NCBI GenBank assembly: GCA_008921705.1
Contig: VFFE01007669.1
Coordinates: forward strand, 1,175,782 to 1,239,781
DNA length: 64,000 bases
Origin: Burhinus oedicnemus
Taxonomy: Eukaryota; Chordata; Aves; Charadriiformes; Burhinidae
Reading direction: 5' to 3'
The notes under the pieces are model-generated. The model was not told the DNA's origin, ran no database searches, and saw nothing but the letters and a program-made list of their open reading frames with translations. Both the position numbers and the translations under genes were made by a program. This document shows positions 15,101 to 30,100 of the stretch, piece after piece. Within the stretch, counting starts at the first letter, position 1; each line of letters starts with the position of its first letter.

Positions 15101-18100
15101 GTGCTGTTTTTCAAACTACTACTATTCACTTCTCAGTATAAGCATATGATAAATGTAGTCTTTGTGTGTTATGTTGTATGTCTGTTCTCATCTAAAGCCT
15201 TAGAGAGATTACTTAAACAAATTTTAATACCTTTAAAGTTCCTGAAGTGCCTAAAAAACCTGTGCCTGAAGAAAAAGTACTTCCCAAAGAAGAACCTCCA
15301 CGTGCCAAAGGTATACTTAATGATGAACTGTACGTGTACCTGTTGAACATCTTTTTAATTTTTTTTTGTTAGCCTGTACATAAACATACTTGTGTTTGAC
15401 ATTGATTTTTTTATGTATCATTCTCTGTGCATATATAACAGTTTTTAGGGCAGGTAACATACTTAAGCAGTTCTTTCTTCAGTTAAGAAGTCAGTCTTAA
15501 AGCACTTGATAGGCTTCCAGAGGCTGGTTTGATTATTTTTTTTTTTCCCCAAATATAAGTTGCTCTTGTCTCGTACTTTTCTATGTTAAGTGTATGAATG
15601 TGTTATGTGGTGTGTCTTGGTATTCTTATAAATGGATTAATGAAATTCTATAATACTCCAATAAATCTTTGAAATATAGAATTCAGTTATCTTAAATTTT
15701 ATCTTTTTTAAGTGCCAGAGGTGCCTAAGAGAGCTCCCCCAGAGAAAAAAATTGCTGTTCCAAAAAGAGAGGAAGGTCCACCGCCTAAAGGTACACATAA
15801 ATAAATAACATTATTTTCTTGTTATCTTAAGCATCTTCTTTATGTCCAGTTTTGGTTTTGATTGTTAAGTGACTCTGGTTTTAGTTGTACTTCTGTTATA
15901 TTAGCTATGTATCTTTTGTGTCAGTTTTATGGATAACTGTGCTATGGATGCAGTCTTAAAACACCTGTAGTTTTAGTTACTTAATATTATTATAATTCAT
16001 ATCTCTGAAGTGCCAGAAGTACCTAAGAAACCAGCTCCAGAAGAAAAAATACCACATGTTCCTAAAGTAGAAGAAGCTCCACCTGCAAAAGGTACAATAT
16101 TTTTCATCGTAATATCATTTATTGTAGTCTTTAGAACATTGCATTTGTCTCAGCTTGCTCAGCTGTTGTGTTTTGTAAGCAGAATACGTCCACGTGTAGA
16201 CTTTTTGAATTACACATTTCTGTTACGTGATGCTTTTGCCAGTTTTGCACTTTATAGGTCCTAAAACTAAATACTTTTTTTTAAGTGCCTGCAGTTCCTA
16301 AGAAACCTATGCCTAAAGAAAAAGTATCTCCTGCTGTTCCTAAAAAAGTTGAGGCTCCTCCAGCTAAAGGTATGCTTTCCAGTAGAATGAAAGAGTATGC
16401 TGTTTCTCAGCTTCTGTTTATGTGTTCTATGTTGTATCAGTCATTGGTTTGTGCTTACACTGTGAATTCTGCTGTTCTGATTTAGTGACAATGAATCATT
16501 GCTGTATGTTGTATGTGTTGTGCAGTACTTACAAAAATATTATTTCTAAATACAGAATCTCTGTTATGTGTTATGTGCTCAGTACCCTGGAACAATTCTT
16601 TGGAAACTTAGATTTACCATTTTGCAGCATTGCTTTCACAATGGAATTAGAAAAGCATACATTTAATATTATTATCTTTCAAAGTGCCCGAAGTGCAGAA
16701 GAAAGCCACTTTTGAAGAAAGAGTACTTATCACAGAAGAAAAAATATCTGTTGCCATTCCAGAGGAAATCCCGCCACCTGAAGGTACACTATAAACAGAC
16801 AATAGCGAGAAACTTGTGCTTTGTCTATGTTGTTCGAAGACCAAGATCAAAATACACAAGAATTTTGTGATAGTTATCTTGCATGAATTTTGTGTTGAGC
16901 ATTTTACAGACTTGCAGGCAGTTGAGAGCCTCCTGGGTGTCATTTACCATTTCAGTCTTGAACGCCAGGATCCCACCCACAGAATCACAGGATCACAGAA
17001 TCACAGGGGTTGGAAGGGACCTCTGGAGATCATCTAGTCCAACCCCCCTGCCAGAGCAGGGACACCTAGAGCAGGTTGCACAGGATGGCATCCAGGCAGG
17101 TTTGGAATGTCTCCAGAGTCAGAGAATCCACCACCTCTCTGGGCAGCCTGTTCCAGTGCTCTGCCACCCTCAAAGTCAAGAAGTTCCTCCTCATGTTTAG
17201 ATGGAACTTCCTGTGTTCAAGTTTGTGCCCATTACCTCTTGTCCTATCACTGGGCACCACTGCAAAAAGACTGGTCCCACCCTCCCGGCACCCTGCCTTT
17301 AAGTATTTGTAAGCACTGATGAGATCCCCTCTGAGCCTTCTCTTCTCCAGACTAAAAAGACCCAAGTCCCTCAGCTTTTCCTCATAAGAAAGATATTCCA
17401 GCCCCCTAATCATCTTTGTAGCCCTCTGCTGTACCCTTTCCAGCAGTTCCCGGTCCTTCTTGAACTGGGAAGCCCAGAACTGGACACAGTACTCCAGGTG
17501 TGGCCTCACCAGGGCAGAGTAGAGGGGGAGGAAAACCTCCCGCAACCTGCTTGCCACACACCTCTTGATGCACCCCAGGATATCATTGGCCTTCTTGGCC
17601 ACAAGGGCACATTGCTGGCTCATGCTCATCCTGTTGTCCACGAGGAGTCCCAGGTCCCTTTCCACTGAGCTACTTTCCAGCAGGTCAGCCCCTAAACTGT
17701 ACTGGTTATTCCTCCCCAGGTGCAGTACCTTACACTTGCCTTTGTTGAACTTCATGAGGTTTCTCTCTGCCCAACTCTCCAGCCTGTCCAGGCCACGCTG
17801 AATGGCAGCACAGCCTTCCGGTGTGCCAGCCACCCCTCCCAGTTTTGTGTCATCAGCAAACTTGCTGATGGTACACTCCATCCTTTCATCCAGGTCATTG
17901 ATGAATATGTTGAACAGGACTGGACCTAGTACCAACCCCTGGGGAACACCACTTGTCACAGACTTCCTCTGTGCCGCTAATCACAACCCTCTGAGCTCTA
18001 TCTGCCAGCCAGTTTTCAATCCAGGGTTAACTCTGTACATACTGGGACAAGACTTTGGGAGTTCTGTCAATGGTTTGAGGATATACAATACATGGAGCGT

Positions 18101-21100
18101 AACTCAGAGGTGTCCATTCATCCAACCCACACTTCCTAAGCTTGCCTATAAGGAAACTGTGGAAGACAGTGTCAAAAGCCTTGCTGAAGTCAAAGGTGGA
18201 CAACATCCACTGCCCTCCCCTCATCTATTTGTCCAGTCACACCATCGTAGAAGGCTATCAGATTAGTCAGACATGACTTCCCCTTGGTGAATTCATGTTG
18301 GCTATTTCTGATCACATTCTTTTCCTCCAGATGCTTTGAGATGATGCCCAGAACAAGCTGTTCCATCGTCTTTCCAGGGATGGAGGTGACGCTGACTGGC
18401 CTGTAATTTCCTGGGTCTTCCTTCTTGCCCTTTTTGAAGACTGGAGTGACATTGGCTTTCCTCCAGTCCTCAGGCACCTCGCCTGTTCTCCAGGACCTTT
18501 CAAGATGATGGAGAGTGGCCCAGCAATGACTTCTGCCAGCTTCCTCAGCACTGGCAGGTGCATCCCATCAGGACCCATGGACCTGTGGATGTCCAGTTTA
18601 CTTAACTGATCTCTAACTTCATCCTCCTCAACCAAGGGAAAGTCCTTCTTTCTCCAGACTTTCTCTGTTACCTGTAAAGTCTGGGACTCCTGAGGGCTGG
18701 CCTGAGCAGTAAAGACTGAAGAAAATAAGGCATTCAGCAATTCTGCCTTTTCTGCATCATCTGTCACCATGGCTCCTGTCTCATTCAATAGCGGGCCCAC
18801 ATTTTCTCTAGTTTTCCTTTTGCCTCTGAGGTACTTGAAGAAACCCCTCCTGTTGACCTTGACATCCCTTGCCAGATTTAATTCCAAGGAGACCTTGGCT
18901 TTCCTCGTTTCATCCCTGCATAGTCTGGCAGCATTCTTGTAATCTTTCCAAGTGGTCAGTCCCTTCTTCCACTTACTGTAAACTTCCTTCTTCCACTTGA
19001 GCTTTTTCAGAAGCTCCCCATTCAACTATGCAGGTCTCCTGCTTCCCTTGCCTGATTTCTTGCTTTTAGGGATGCACCAATCCTGAGCTTGGAGGAAGTG
19101 ATACTTGAATATCAACAAGCTCTCTTGAGCCCCCCTACCCTCTAGAGCCCTAACCCATGGGATTTCTCCAAGTAGTTTCTTGAAGAGATCAAAGTTAGCC
19201 CTCCTGAAGTCCAAGGTTGCAACACTACTTGTCGTTTTATGCCTACTGCACATAATCCTGAACCCGATCTTCTCATGATCACTACAGCCGAGGCTGCCCC
19301 CAATCTTAATGTCCTCCACCAGTCCCTCTTTGTTGGTCAGTACTAGGTCCAGTAGTACACCTCTCCTTGTTGGCTCCCCCACCACCTGAGTCAAAAAGTT
19401 ATCATCAAGACACTGCAGGAACCTCCTGGACTGTACATGCTTAGCTGTGTACCCTTCCCAGCAGATATCAGGGTGATTGAAGTCCCCCATGAGAACCAAG
19501 GCCTGTGATTGTGAGGGCGCTCTCAGCTGCCTGTAGAAGATGAGGTGGCCTGTAATAAACCCCCACAACAGTGTCCCTCATGTTAGCCTGCCCTTTAATC
19601 CTTACCCACAAGCTCTCGACTCGCTCTTCATCCACACCCAGGGACAGCTCAATGCATTCCAGTTGCTCTCTCACATAAAGAGCAACTCCACCACCTCGCC
19701 TTGCTGGCCTATCTTTCCTAAAGAGAACATAGCCACCCATGACAGCATTCCCGTCATGTGAGCTATCCCACCACGTCTCAGTAACTGCAATGAGATCATG
19801 GCCCTGCGACCGCACGCTGATCTCCAATTCTTCCTGTTTGTTCCCCATGCTGCGTGCATTGGTGTATAAGCATTTCAGAGAGGCAGATGAACGTGTAGTT
19901 TTTGCCCTTGAGGGGTGGTAGGCCTTCTGATTCTCAAAAATACAAGCACTCTGCCCCACAAGTGCTGGACTACTGCACGCAGGCGCCTCTCCAGCAAGCC
20001 CAGCTACATTGCCGTCCCCCTTTGGATCTAGTTTAAAGCTCTCTCAATGAGCCCTGCTAACTCTTGTCCTAGAACCCTTTTCCCCCTGTGAGATAGGCTT
20101 TTCCCATCTGTTACCAGCAGGTCTGGTGTTCTGTAAATCAAGCCATGGTCAAAGAACCCAAAGTCCTGCTGGTAGCACCAGCCTCAGAGCCAGGCATTGA
20201 TCTGCTGGCTCCATTGCACCCCATTGACATGAACTGAAACTCTGCCACTGAGTACAATGATCTTCAGATCAGGTTTTCATGAAATCATAGTAAGAAGTAT
20301 GGATGTGTAGTGTTGAGATTAGACTCCACTAATTAGGACTGTAACCACCCATTTTGTGATACTCCCTACAAAGGCCTCTGTAGCCCTGCAGGTAGCAATA
20401 CTATTTCTCTCTGCCATGTTAGCTTCTCACCAGCCCTTTTAGTTCACATTCTCATACTCAGGGAAGGTTGAGATCGGTCATTTTAGTTTAGTATAATTCC
20501 ACAAAATATCTGCTCCAAGATAGCTGAAATCATCCTTTTGATGATTTTTATATCCCATTAATAACTAGCTAGTCAAAAAAATGCACATATTCTATTAAAA
20601 AGCATAAATGAGTTTTTAAAAGCAGATATGGAAGTTATCTATCTAAAATAGGAACATGCAAATATATTTTCATATGGATATGTGCAGTGTTAATTTCTGT
20701 TTGTCTCCTGCAAAATAACCTTTTACCCCCAAACAAGTTGTTTTCCCTGATGCAGTCATATTTGTAGATGTGCACATGCCAGACTTTCCTTAATTCTTGA
20801 GCTACCCTTCTCATCTTCTTCCTGTCCTTCTTACTTTCATGTAATTGGATCAAGGAGCAACCTCTAATTCTTTGACAGTTTTTTCCCCCCGACTCAGCTG
20901 GTGTGATGGGGAAGTTTGGGGAGCTGAGGCATTCTCATGGACTGACAGTTAAGCCGTGAAGGATATTTGAGAGATACAACAGCACACAATAGGGTACATG
21001 GGGCATGGACAAAACACATCATTTAGAGCAAATCATCCATATGTGTGTACACAGCACTTTCTGTATTGTATGCATATCTGTCATTGTCATATAGAACGTG

Positions 21101-24100
21101 TAAGAATTGGTCTTCATCTTCTCCATCCATCGATCACTCCATCCATCCACCAAAAGTACTAAAATTAACAATTTTCTTTAAAGAACCAACAGTTGAAGAA
21201 TGGGCTGAAGAAGAAATGGAAGAAGTGTCTATTTCCATTCACAGAGAAGAGATTTCTGAAGGTACGACCACAATTCAGGAATACTAGGTGTCATAGTTTA
21301 ACCCCAGCCAGCAACTAGGACCACACAGTCGCTCACTCACTCCTCACGCCCCCAGTAGGGTACAGAGAAGAGGCAGAAAAGGAGGGGGAAAAAAACCTCA
21401 TGGGTTGAGATAAAGACAGTTTAATAGAACAGTAACAGAAGAAGGAGTAAAAAATGGTAAAAGAATATACAAAATCAAGTGATACAACACAAGTCACTGT
21501 CACCACCTGATGATCGATTGCCCAGCCCATCCTGAGCAGTGACTGTGGGTTCCTGTCCCACAGCCAACCCCCACTTATACACTGAGCATGACATCTATTG
21601 TATGAAATATTCCTTTGGCCAGCTTGTCCTGTCTATGCTTCCTCTCAGCTTCTGTGGGAAGCTGAAAAAGTCCTTGACTAATGTAAACATCACTTAGCAA
21701 CAACTAAACCAATATGTGTTATCAATATTATTCTCATACTAAATCCAAAACACAGCAGCTACTAGAAAAAAAAAAAACAAAACTCTATCGCATCTGAAAC
21801 CAGGACACTAGGCAAAAGCAAAAAGTAATTTTTGTTTTGTACCAAAAGTAGTGTGGATTAGTATCGACTCTATTCATAAAGAAAAATTTACTACTGTTTA
21901 AATGTTTCATATCTTATAAATTTTAATGCTAAAAATGTCTACAATTTCTATTACTTGCTTTTGAAAAGTGTAGTAATTAATCCTGTTTTGATACGGTGAA
22001 AATAATGAGGTATCTCTTGGATGTTGAGGATTATCAGCCTTTCTTTTTTTTTTACAAAAATACTCTGTTGGAAGTTCCTCTTCCACTAGGTTGCCTAGAT
22101 GAAGTAAAGGTCCTTCAGAATATCATAGTGCACTCTGGTTCCTCAGACAATTTCACTGTAAAATGACTAAATTGTTTCCACCTATAAGTTTATTGGTGAT
22201 AACATAATGCTGTGAAGGATGATAACATACACTGATTGACTCAATTTCCATTACAAGTGACACTGTAAAAAGTATTTTCAAGGGTGTCGTGGTTCGGCCT
22301 CAGCCGGCAACAAAGAACCACGCGGCCGCTCGCTCAAGCCCACACAGTGCTGGGGAAAATCGGAAGAAAAAGGCAAAACTTGTGGGTTGAGATAAAGGCA
22401 GTTTAACACAACAGCAAAGGAAAAGGAGAACAACAACAATAACCGTGACGGAGGGATGCACACACAGGGTTACTGTACCAGCGCTCCCCGACCGGACCGG
22501 GCAGCCCCAGCCCGCTCCCAAGCCTCGACTTCCTCCCCCTCCCCCGGCCAGCTCCCCCTATGGACTGGGCATGGCGTCACGTGGTATGGAATACCTGTGT
22601 CCCGAGCCAGAAAATTAACCCTATCCCTGCCGGAACCAGGACAAAGGGATGGCTTAAGTCAAGGAATTTTCTCGGTATTTCGGAGAAAGGCTTTCTCAAA
22701 CTGAACAAATTCCAACACTAGCGAACTAGGGGACAGAGGAATTGAAAGTGCTGATCTAGTACTTCAAATGCTGAGCATTTTCAAATTCCACAGAAATACA
22801 AGATGAGAGCTCAATCTCAGTTCCATTTAAGTTGCTTGGAGTTTTTCCATTGGTTTCAGAGGGAGCAGGATGGTTTGATTTTGTAATACCAGAGATGTCT
22901 GTTAGTAAAGCACACTGCTTATTCTTGTCTTACAAACATTTTGTTGCTTTCTGGGGCCATGAAGGCAGTAATAGATGTCAAATACTTAAACTCAAGTATT
23001 TTTTTATTTTACTCTTTTTAAGTGACTGAAGAAGAGTCTTACTACATAGAGGAGAGGGTAACAGTTCCTAAAAAAGAGGAAGCCCCACCCACTAAAGGTA
23101 TACATTCTTTTAATTACAAAATATTGGTTGTTTCGTCATTGCGAGCATTATGTTGCCCCTGTATGTTTATCTCTATTTGTGGTTTTTTGTATTAAGGAAA
23201 TGTGTGCATGCTATAGTGATACCACTCCTCTTTGTAAAACTGTATGTTGTAATCTTTTAAAGTGCCTGAGAAGCATAGGAAAGTTGTCCCTGAACACAAA
23301 GTTCCAGCTGCCCCTAAGGAAGCACCAGGAGTTAAAGGTATAAACCATGTCTTCATCTGGGTGATGTATCTTCAAGGGGATTATGTTTGTCTTACTGTCT
23401 TGTTTGTAGATGTTGACACGGGTAGTGTCTGCTTCTAGTGATGAATGGTTGTCTCATATTCCACCTTGTACTATGAAAAGTATTGTTTGTGTTAACTCTG
23501 TAAAACACATTGTGATGTAGTAGACAATTAGAAATATTACATCTTAATATTCTTTCTCATTTTTCTTCTCATCTTACTCATTTTTCTAAAGTTCCTGAAG
23601 TTCATAAGAAAGCAGTTCCTAAAGAGAAAGTACCTGTCCCTGTGCCTAAAAAAATGGAGGCTCCACCAGCAAGAGGTATATCAGTGGTTTGTTTCTGTTG
23701 CAAAAAATGCCTTTTTTGCTGCATTCTGTGTTTGACATATATGCATGTTGATAAAAAATATATCTCATATATCAAATTTCTTCAACATTAAACATATGCT
23801 TATGTCCATTTGTCTACAATGTGGCCTGTGGCCTGTGTCGTCTTGATGAGATTTATGTGCTATTTCATCTTTTATCTTATGCCTTATCGATCACATTTTC
23901 TAAAGTTGCACAATCTTTTTTAAGAACTTGCAGAAGAACAGGTGCCCACTTTTGAGATAGAAGTTGAAGAACCTCCATCAACTAAAGGTAAACAAACTGA
24001 GAATATTATTATCATGGAGACTTTTTTGTTTGGTCTTGCAGTATTTGTGTTTAGGCATTTTACTTAAATACATTTTTGCTTATTAGTATCTGTAACCTCT

Positions 24101-27100
24101 GTCTGAATCTCCCTTTCTTTTGACTATTTACTTATCTTTGTGCTATGGCTTTAAAGTACGCTCTTCTGCAGTGTCTCATTTTCGTTGCTGTTGAAGTTTA
24201 CTTAGCATTTTCTTTTTAAAAAAATCAGATTAAGTAGAAAAAACTTATGTATGTCTGCATTTCAAATATTGCAATTAAATATTCTTACACCTATTATTTT
24301 TAAGTGACTGCAGTGCACAGGAAAATTATCACAGAAGAAAAAGTCGCAGTTGCTAAAAAAGAGGAGGCTCCACCAAAAAGAGGTATATAATTTTTCAGAG
24401 CTACATAAGAGAGGTCTTATTTCAGAATACTGATTTATATTTGTCTAATTGTCTAACACAAGCTGTAATGTTCAGTGTTTGCTGTCTTTTTTTTATTTGA
24501 CTTCAAGAAATGTCGTCTCTGCATTTGTGTTTTGTCATCTGATTACGTTCATAAAGTGTGATTCAATCAAAATCTTTTAAAATAATTTTATTTTTTTTTT
24601 AAATAATAAAATGCCAGCAGTTCCCAAGAAGCCTGTGCCAGAAGAGAAAGTACCTGTTCCAATTTCACGGAAAGTGGCAGCTCCACCAACTAAAGGTATA
24701 CAAGTTCTTCCACAAGTAGAGAAGGCTTCTAAATATCAGATGTCTGTGTGCATCATACTCACCATGTGCCCCGTTAATCAAATCCCAGTGTGTCCTGACT
24801 TGATTATAAATGAAAAGGACTTTTGTCTTCTCCCCTGCAAAAGAATGCAGAAGGTGACAGAGAACAGTCACACACCTGCATTCCTTGCATTTTCTAGCCA
24901 CAATTTAACTTCATTGATCACTCTGGCTGCTTAAGAGCTTTGGAAAGCTGAGTGAAGACATTTACTCACTGGAGAAGATAAATAAATAGGAACGCATTTA
25001 GAAAAAAACTATCAATGTTTTATAACATTGTAAATGCTCAGCGAAGGGTTTCAAACTTACAAATATGTCCTCTATTTCTGTAATTTTCTTGTGTTTGAAA
25101 AGTGATTTTGTTATGTATCCTCTATGTGTGGTGTTCTGTAGTTTAATTACATTTCTGAAGAGCCTAAAGGCAAATTATTTACATCTTACTTTTATCTTAA
25201 TCATTCCATCTTACTTCGTGATGCATGAATATGCTGTTTGTTTTTCGATGTGTTTTGGTCTATATTTCTATTATTCTAATATTATATGTATTATTTTTAG
25301 TAGGTATTATTTTAATATTTAACTATATTTCTGCTGTTACTAAAATTGCATGGTGTTTCAAAGTGTCTAATTTATCTGGGGAATTTATTCCTTGAACTCC
25401 CCAAACTGGTAGTCTTCAAAATACTTAATGCATATCTAGCTACTATGCATTCAAGCTTCAGTTGGTTATTTTCTCTGTTAATTTAAATGTCTTTAGGTTT
25501 GTATGTCTGGTGTGATTTTTGTGTTTATCGTATCTTTGCTATGTAAATGTGTATTATTTCCCTGCAATTGTTTGTCTATATTTCTTCCCTATGAACTTCA
25601 GAAAGTGTGTGATTTCTTTTAGAATTTAGTATTTTTATAATTACTATCTTTAAAGTACCAGAAGCACCAAAGAAAATTGACAGAGAAGAAAGAGTATCCA
25701 TTGCTGTTCCAAAAAGAAAAGTGTCTCCACCACCAGAAGGTACTCCAGCCCATGGATTAATCTATGAACAGACTCTCCTCATGCAACACCCCCAGAGCTT
25801 CAAGCTTGCTGATCTGGCACCTTTCTTGAAGTTCTAGTGTTAGAATCATAGGATCATTTAGGTTGGAACAGACCCTTAAGATCATTGAGTCCAACTGTTA
25901 ACCTAATACTACCAAGTCCACCACTATGTTCCACCATTGTCCCAGGGGAACGTTGGGTCTTTGAGAAACACTACAGACATATTTTTCCCAATTACTCTGG
26001 TTATGGGAGGTGTCAGGAAATAATAACTAATTTCCTAGGAAACTCCAAATGAGACATTTGTTATTGTACATGATATTACACCAGAGAAAAATATTAACAT
26101 TAGATTCTGTCTTTGAAGTACCAACAGAAGAAGAACACTGGGCTATGTCAGAGGAAGTATCCATTTCTCTTCACACTGAAGAGGAGATTTCATACACAGG
26201 TATGAATGGACTAAAAAGATTCCACGTCAAAATTTCTACCTTGTCACCTACTTAAAAAAAAAAAAAAAAAAGACAACAAAGCACAATTTCATGCCCTGTG
26301 CAGATTGCCAGTTTATCCTGAAAGTGATGCCTGTAGAATACCACAAGACACTATTCAATTCTCACAAAAGTCTTAAATCTTTCCTTCTGGCTTACTGCTG
26401 TTGTCATAGTGGAAGCCCAGCCATTTCACTAGGTTCTCCTTTGCAAATCTTGCCACCTGTCTGACCTTTAAGGGGAAACAGAGCAGACTTTTCCTTCATT
26501 TTTATTAACATGCTTTCCTATTCTGAAAAAAAAAGCCTGTCTTTTCATGTTCTGTGACAGCAATTCCTCATCTCAACCCAAGGATCAAAGAAAAAAACTT
26601 CACCTCTGCTGTTACCTGCCTGGCTGAGACACTTAGCACAATCCCATATATTGGACCTGCTAGCTCAAAGGCTTTGAATAAAGTCCACAGCTTTGAAAGA
26701 AAATTCATTGCTCTACCACTTTTGGACGCAACCTATTAATTTGTGAAAAATGAGCCACAAGATGCCTCATAATACTTTCAGATCTGCTGCTGTTGATAAA
26801 CAGCATTATCATATTCATATAATGAAATATTAATACAATCACAAATAAATAAATTAAATAATCTATTTAGTCTCTCTGCTGGAGAATGATGGGGGGCCAG
26901 GCAGATCATGAGTACTAAGAGGAGGATGGAAGAGGATCTTTGACTGGCTTTCTGTAAGGCACGGGTAATATGCCAGCTGGTCTGGAAAAAACGGGTCAAA
27001 GCAGAAAGACATTAAATGAAATTGTTCTCCCATGGGATACCAAATAGAGGTGTTGAAGCTAGGACAAAAGAATCAAAAGGAACCTGATCTTTCTAGCAAA

Positions 27101-30100
27101 AGCACTCATGCACAATGCAGTTTTTGTTATCAAATCAACCAAAGTTACCGGTTCCAATCAGTTTTAGTTTAAGATTTCAAATGCAGATGTACTTGGCACT
27201 TACAATTAAATATCAAGCAGGGCCCTGCCAGAAAATATTTAAAGAGCTGGTCAGTCTTCACGTTGCCCCCAAAACAACATCCACTTAGCAAGCATCAAGA
27301 CTTTTGCAGCCACTCATCTATGCTTACTGTAGCTTGTCATGAAGGAAGCACGTAGAAATTCTCAAATCTGTCATTGACAGAGCGGATTCCGTCTCTTAAG
27401 ATCAAAAAAGATCTCTGATCTGCTAAGAAAATGCCAAAGTTATTCTGTAACTTGGCAAGTCTAGTAGTTTCCCAGATGCTAAAATGCTAGGGTAAGTTTC
27501 TGTGCAGTTTCCAGTTATATTTGTCAAAAATTTCCCAAGACACCTGCCTCAGAAGACAAGACCCATGCACTGCTGTTCTGAAAAAGAGAATATGCTGCCT
27601 AAACGTAGCATGCATTCTTTCCTGAATAAATCTTAAAACCAGAACATATTCACACCTTCATCTTTTGGAAATTTTCCTACTCTTATAGGCAAAGGCTCCT
27701 TGCCACACCTGAACAAACAAGCCACTTTGTAAAGCAATCAACAGAAGAGGAAAAATACCTTACTCACTAAGCAATTAATCCTTTTGCCTTTAATTAGACC
27801 AGAGCTCTTATTCGTTGTCAGTCACTCACAAAGTTTCTCTCTATGTGCTCCCCCATCTTCATGTAGAGTTTCCTATGCAAATCTCTTGTTACCAGTGATT
27901 GAGGACTCTTGATCTATTACCAAGGTAGTGCGAAGTGTCACTGTTGTAGAGAGGGGCTGCCACAGAGGACAGTGGGATTTAGTGGTTTTGTATTTGGTTG
28001 AATTTGGATTTTGAGTTGCGCCCACTAGCAAGCTTAACTTCACTGCTGGCAGCAGGGGATGCAATAGGAATTATATCAGTTGCTTATATCGGGATCTTGA
28101 AAAGTTCGTTGTTACTTAATTGAATAGCAGCCTAATGGCTTCCATAATTATATGTCCATAAGCACACTTGTATTTTACGTATCAGCCATGTATTTGTAAG
28201 TTATCTTTTTGTGTTTCTTGCCAAAAATATTTTTGCTTTTAAACAACACTTCTAAAATTTCTTAAATGTAAATGTACTGTATCTTTTAAGTGCCTGATGT
28301 ACCAGAGAGGGCTATCATTGAAGAAAGAGTACCAATTTCTCCTCCTAAAAAAATGGCAAGACCACCAGCCAAAGGTATACTAGATAGTGTATTAAAATAT
28401 GGTATAAATGTTTTTGTGTCTTGTGTGTTCCATGTACAGTGAATATTGATTTGTTTTCTATGGAATGTTCTTCTTTTCATTTCATTCTTATTTGACAATG
28501 CCTTGTGATCCTTATTATTAGTAAGATCTATGTGCTAAATTTTAAGATTCTTTTAATTGATATATTTTTAAGTGCCTGAAGTACGCAAGACGGTTGTCCG
28601 AAAAGAAAAAGTGTATGTTGAAGTTCCTCAGTATGAAGAGGAAGAAGAGATTCCAAAATACAAAGAGGAGGAAGACACCAGATATGAGAAGGAAGTAATC
28701 CATTACAAGGAGGAAGTCCACCATTATGAAGAAGTTAGTCACTATGAGGAGGAAGTTTCTCAGTATGAAGAAGTTCCTCAGTATGAAGAGGAAGAAGTCG
28801 CCCATTATGAAGAAGAAGCTGCTTATTATGAAGAGGAAGTTCCTGAATATGAGGAGGAAGAGTCAGAAGTTCCCCAGTATGAAGAGGTGGCTCCCCCACC
28901 AGCTAGAGGTATATTTTAATTTTAGGATTTGTGTGAGAAAAAGTAGTATCTTTTCATTCTGTTTATGTACCAAAGTTTTGTTTTAATATGTTCCAATGTG
29001 CTTTACAGTGTGCCTTTTTTCAAGATGTTTAATGATTAGTATATAGTGCAGAAAATGTGCGATGGGTGTATGTCTACTCTTTACTACTACCTCCATAAAT
29101 TTAAATGTTCCATGTCATACGTGTTCTTTCCTCTTTCAAATGAAGTCTGTATAACCCACGAAGAAAATTTAACTGAACTTTATTGCATCCTCATCTAGGG
29201 TCCAATTTTGCTATCAGACTGTGCTTGAAATACTTAGAAATGTTTATGAATAAATATTGCTGATTACATTTTTTTTCTTCAGAAATTCCCAAGTGCTTTC
29301 TACATGTAAAAAGCAAGCACATCAAGTTTATCAACTGATTTACTTCAAACATAGAACTATAGACACATTATAAGTACCCAGCAGTTTATACCACAATTTG
29401 TTGGGTAATGGCAAGATTTATGAGTGGTTTACTTAGATGAAAAAAAATAAAATCCTGACTGCTGAAATCAACTTATTTTCCCTTTAACTGCAGTGAGGCA
29501 AAGGTAATCCCACTGTTTCTGAGCATACTGAAGAAAGTTTGGAGCACCTATAAATTAAACTTAACTACTGTGATAGAGTCAAAGGAAATTTTAGCTAACC
29601 CTAATCTTCCTGTTCAGGATTAACCTGGCTTTTGCAGTGTACAGCCTCACCTTTTTTTTATGAAGAGGATATGCAATCACAGACAAAAAATATGCTCATC
29701 TAGAAAATAGGTAGGGTACTTGAAAATAGGAGATTTAGGAGTACAAGTCGCATTGACCTCCTTTTGGAAATATTTGAAAACACTATAGTTGTTGTTTATT
29801 TATTTCTTGAAGGGAATAATATATTTTGATGCACAGCAAAGATATAAAAACACTATTAAATTGCCGTATTTAAATACTCTTTGGTTTAGGTGTTTTCCTT
29901 AGGAATAATTCTTATGGTACTGGTGTAAATTTTTAACATTGTCAGTACAGGATGGACATACTATTCACTGCTCAGAGAGGACAACTAGTGGTAATAAAGC
30001 CTTTCTACATCATAATATAAAGATATAGACCAACTACATCTGATTTTTCCAAAATTACATAATCATCTTAGAGTCCTTAAAAATGCATATTTTCCAGTTC

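Larger units (their letters stand above)
8811..16684 (+). other. TTN: Introns of the first PEVK part over 300 bp
   Basis: Introns 8811-9728, 9962-10263, 10519-11170, 11264-11821, 11900-12592, 12662-13278, 14007-14349, 14431-14977, 15311-15712 and 16370-16684. Apart from the A-rich tract and a doubtful exon-like start near 12990 nothing was recognised. T-rich, as usual upstream of PEVK exons. Confidence 0.7.

Noticed and set aside
17066..19959. Minus-strand open frames of 95-297 codons
   Set aside because: They are the broken ORF2 of the CR1 element (endonuclease and reverse transcriptase motifs), not host genes.
25363..25400. Exon-like start (tttcaaag then [10 protein letters not shown] and stop)
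   Set aside because: No module body or donor follows.
26554..26739. 61-codon open frame in the 2.1-kb intron
   Set aside because: No acidic/proline character, no splice sites in phase, length expected by chance.
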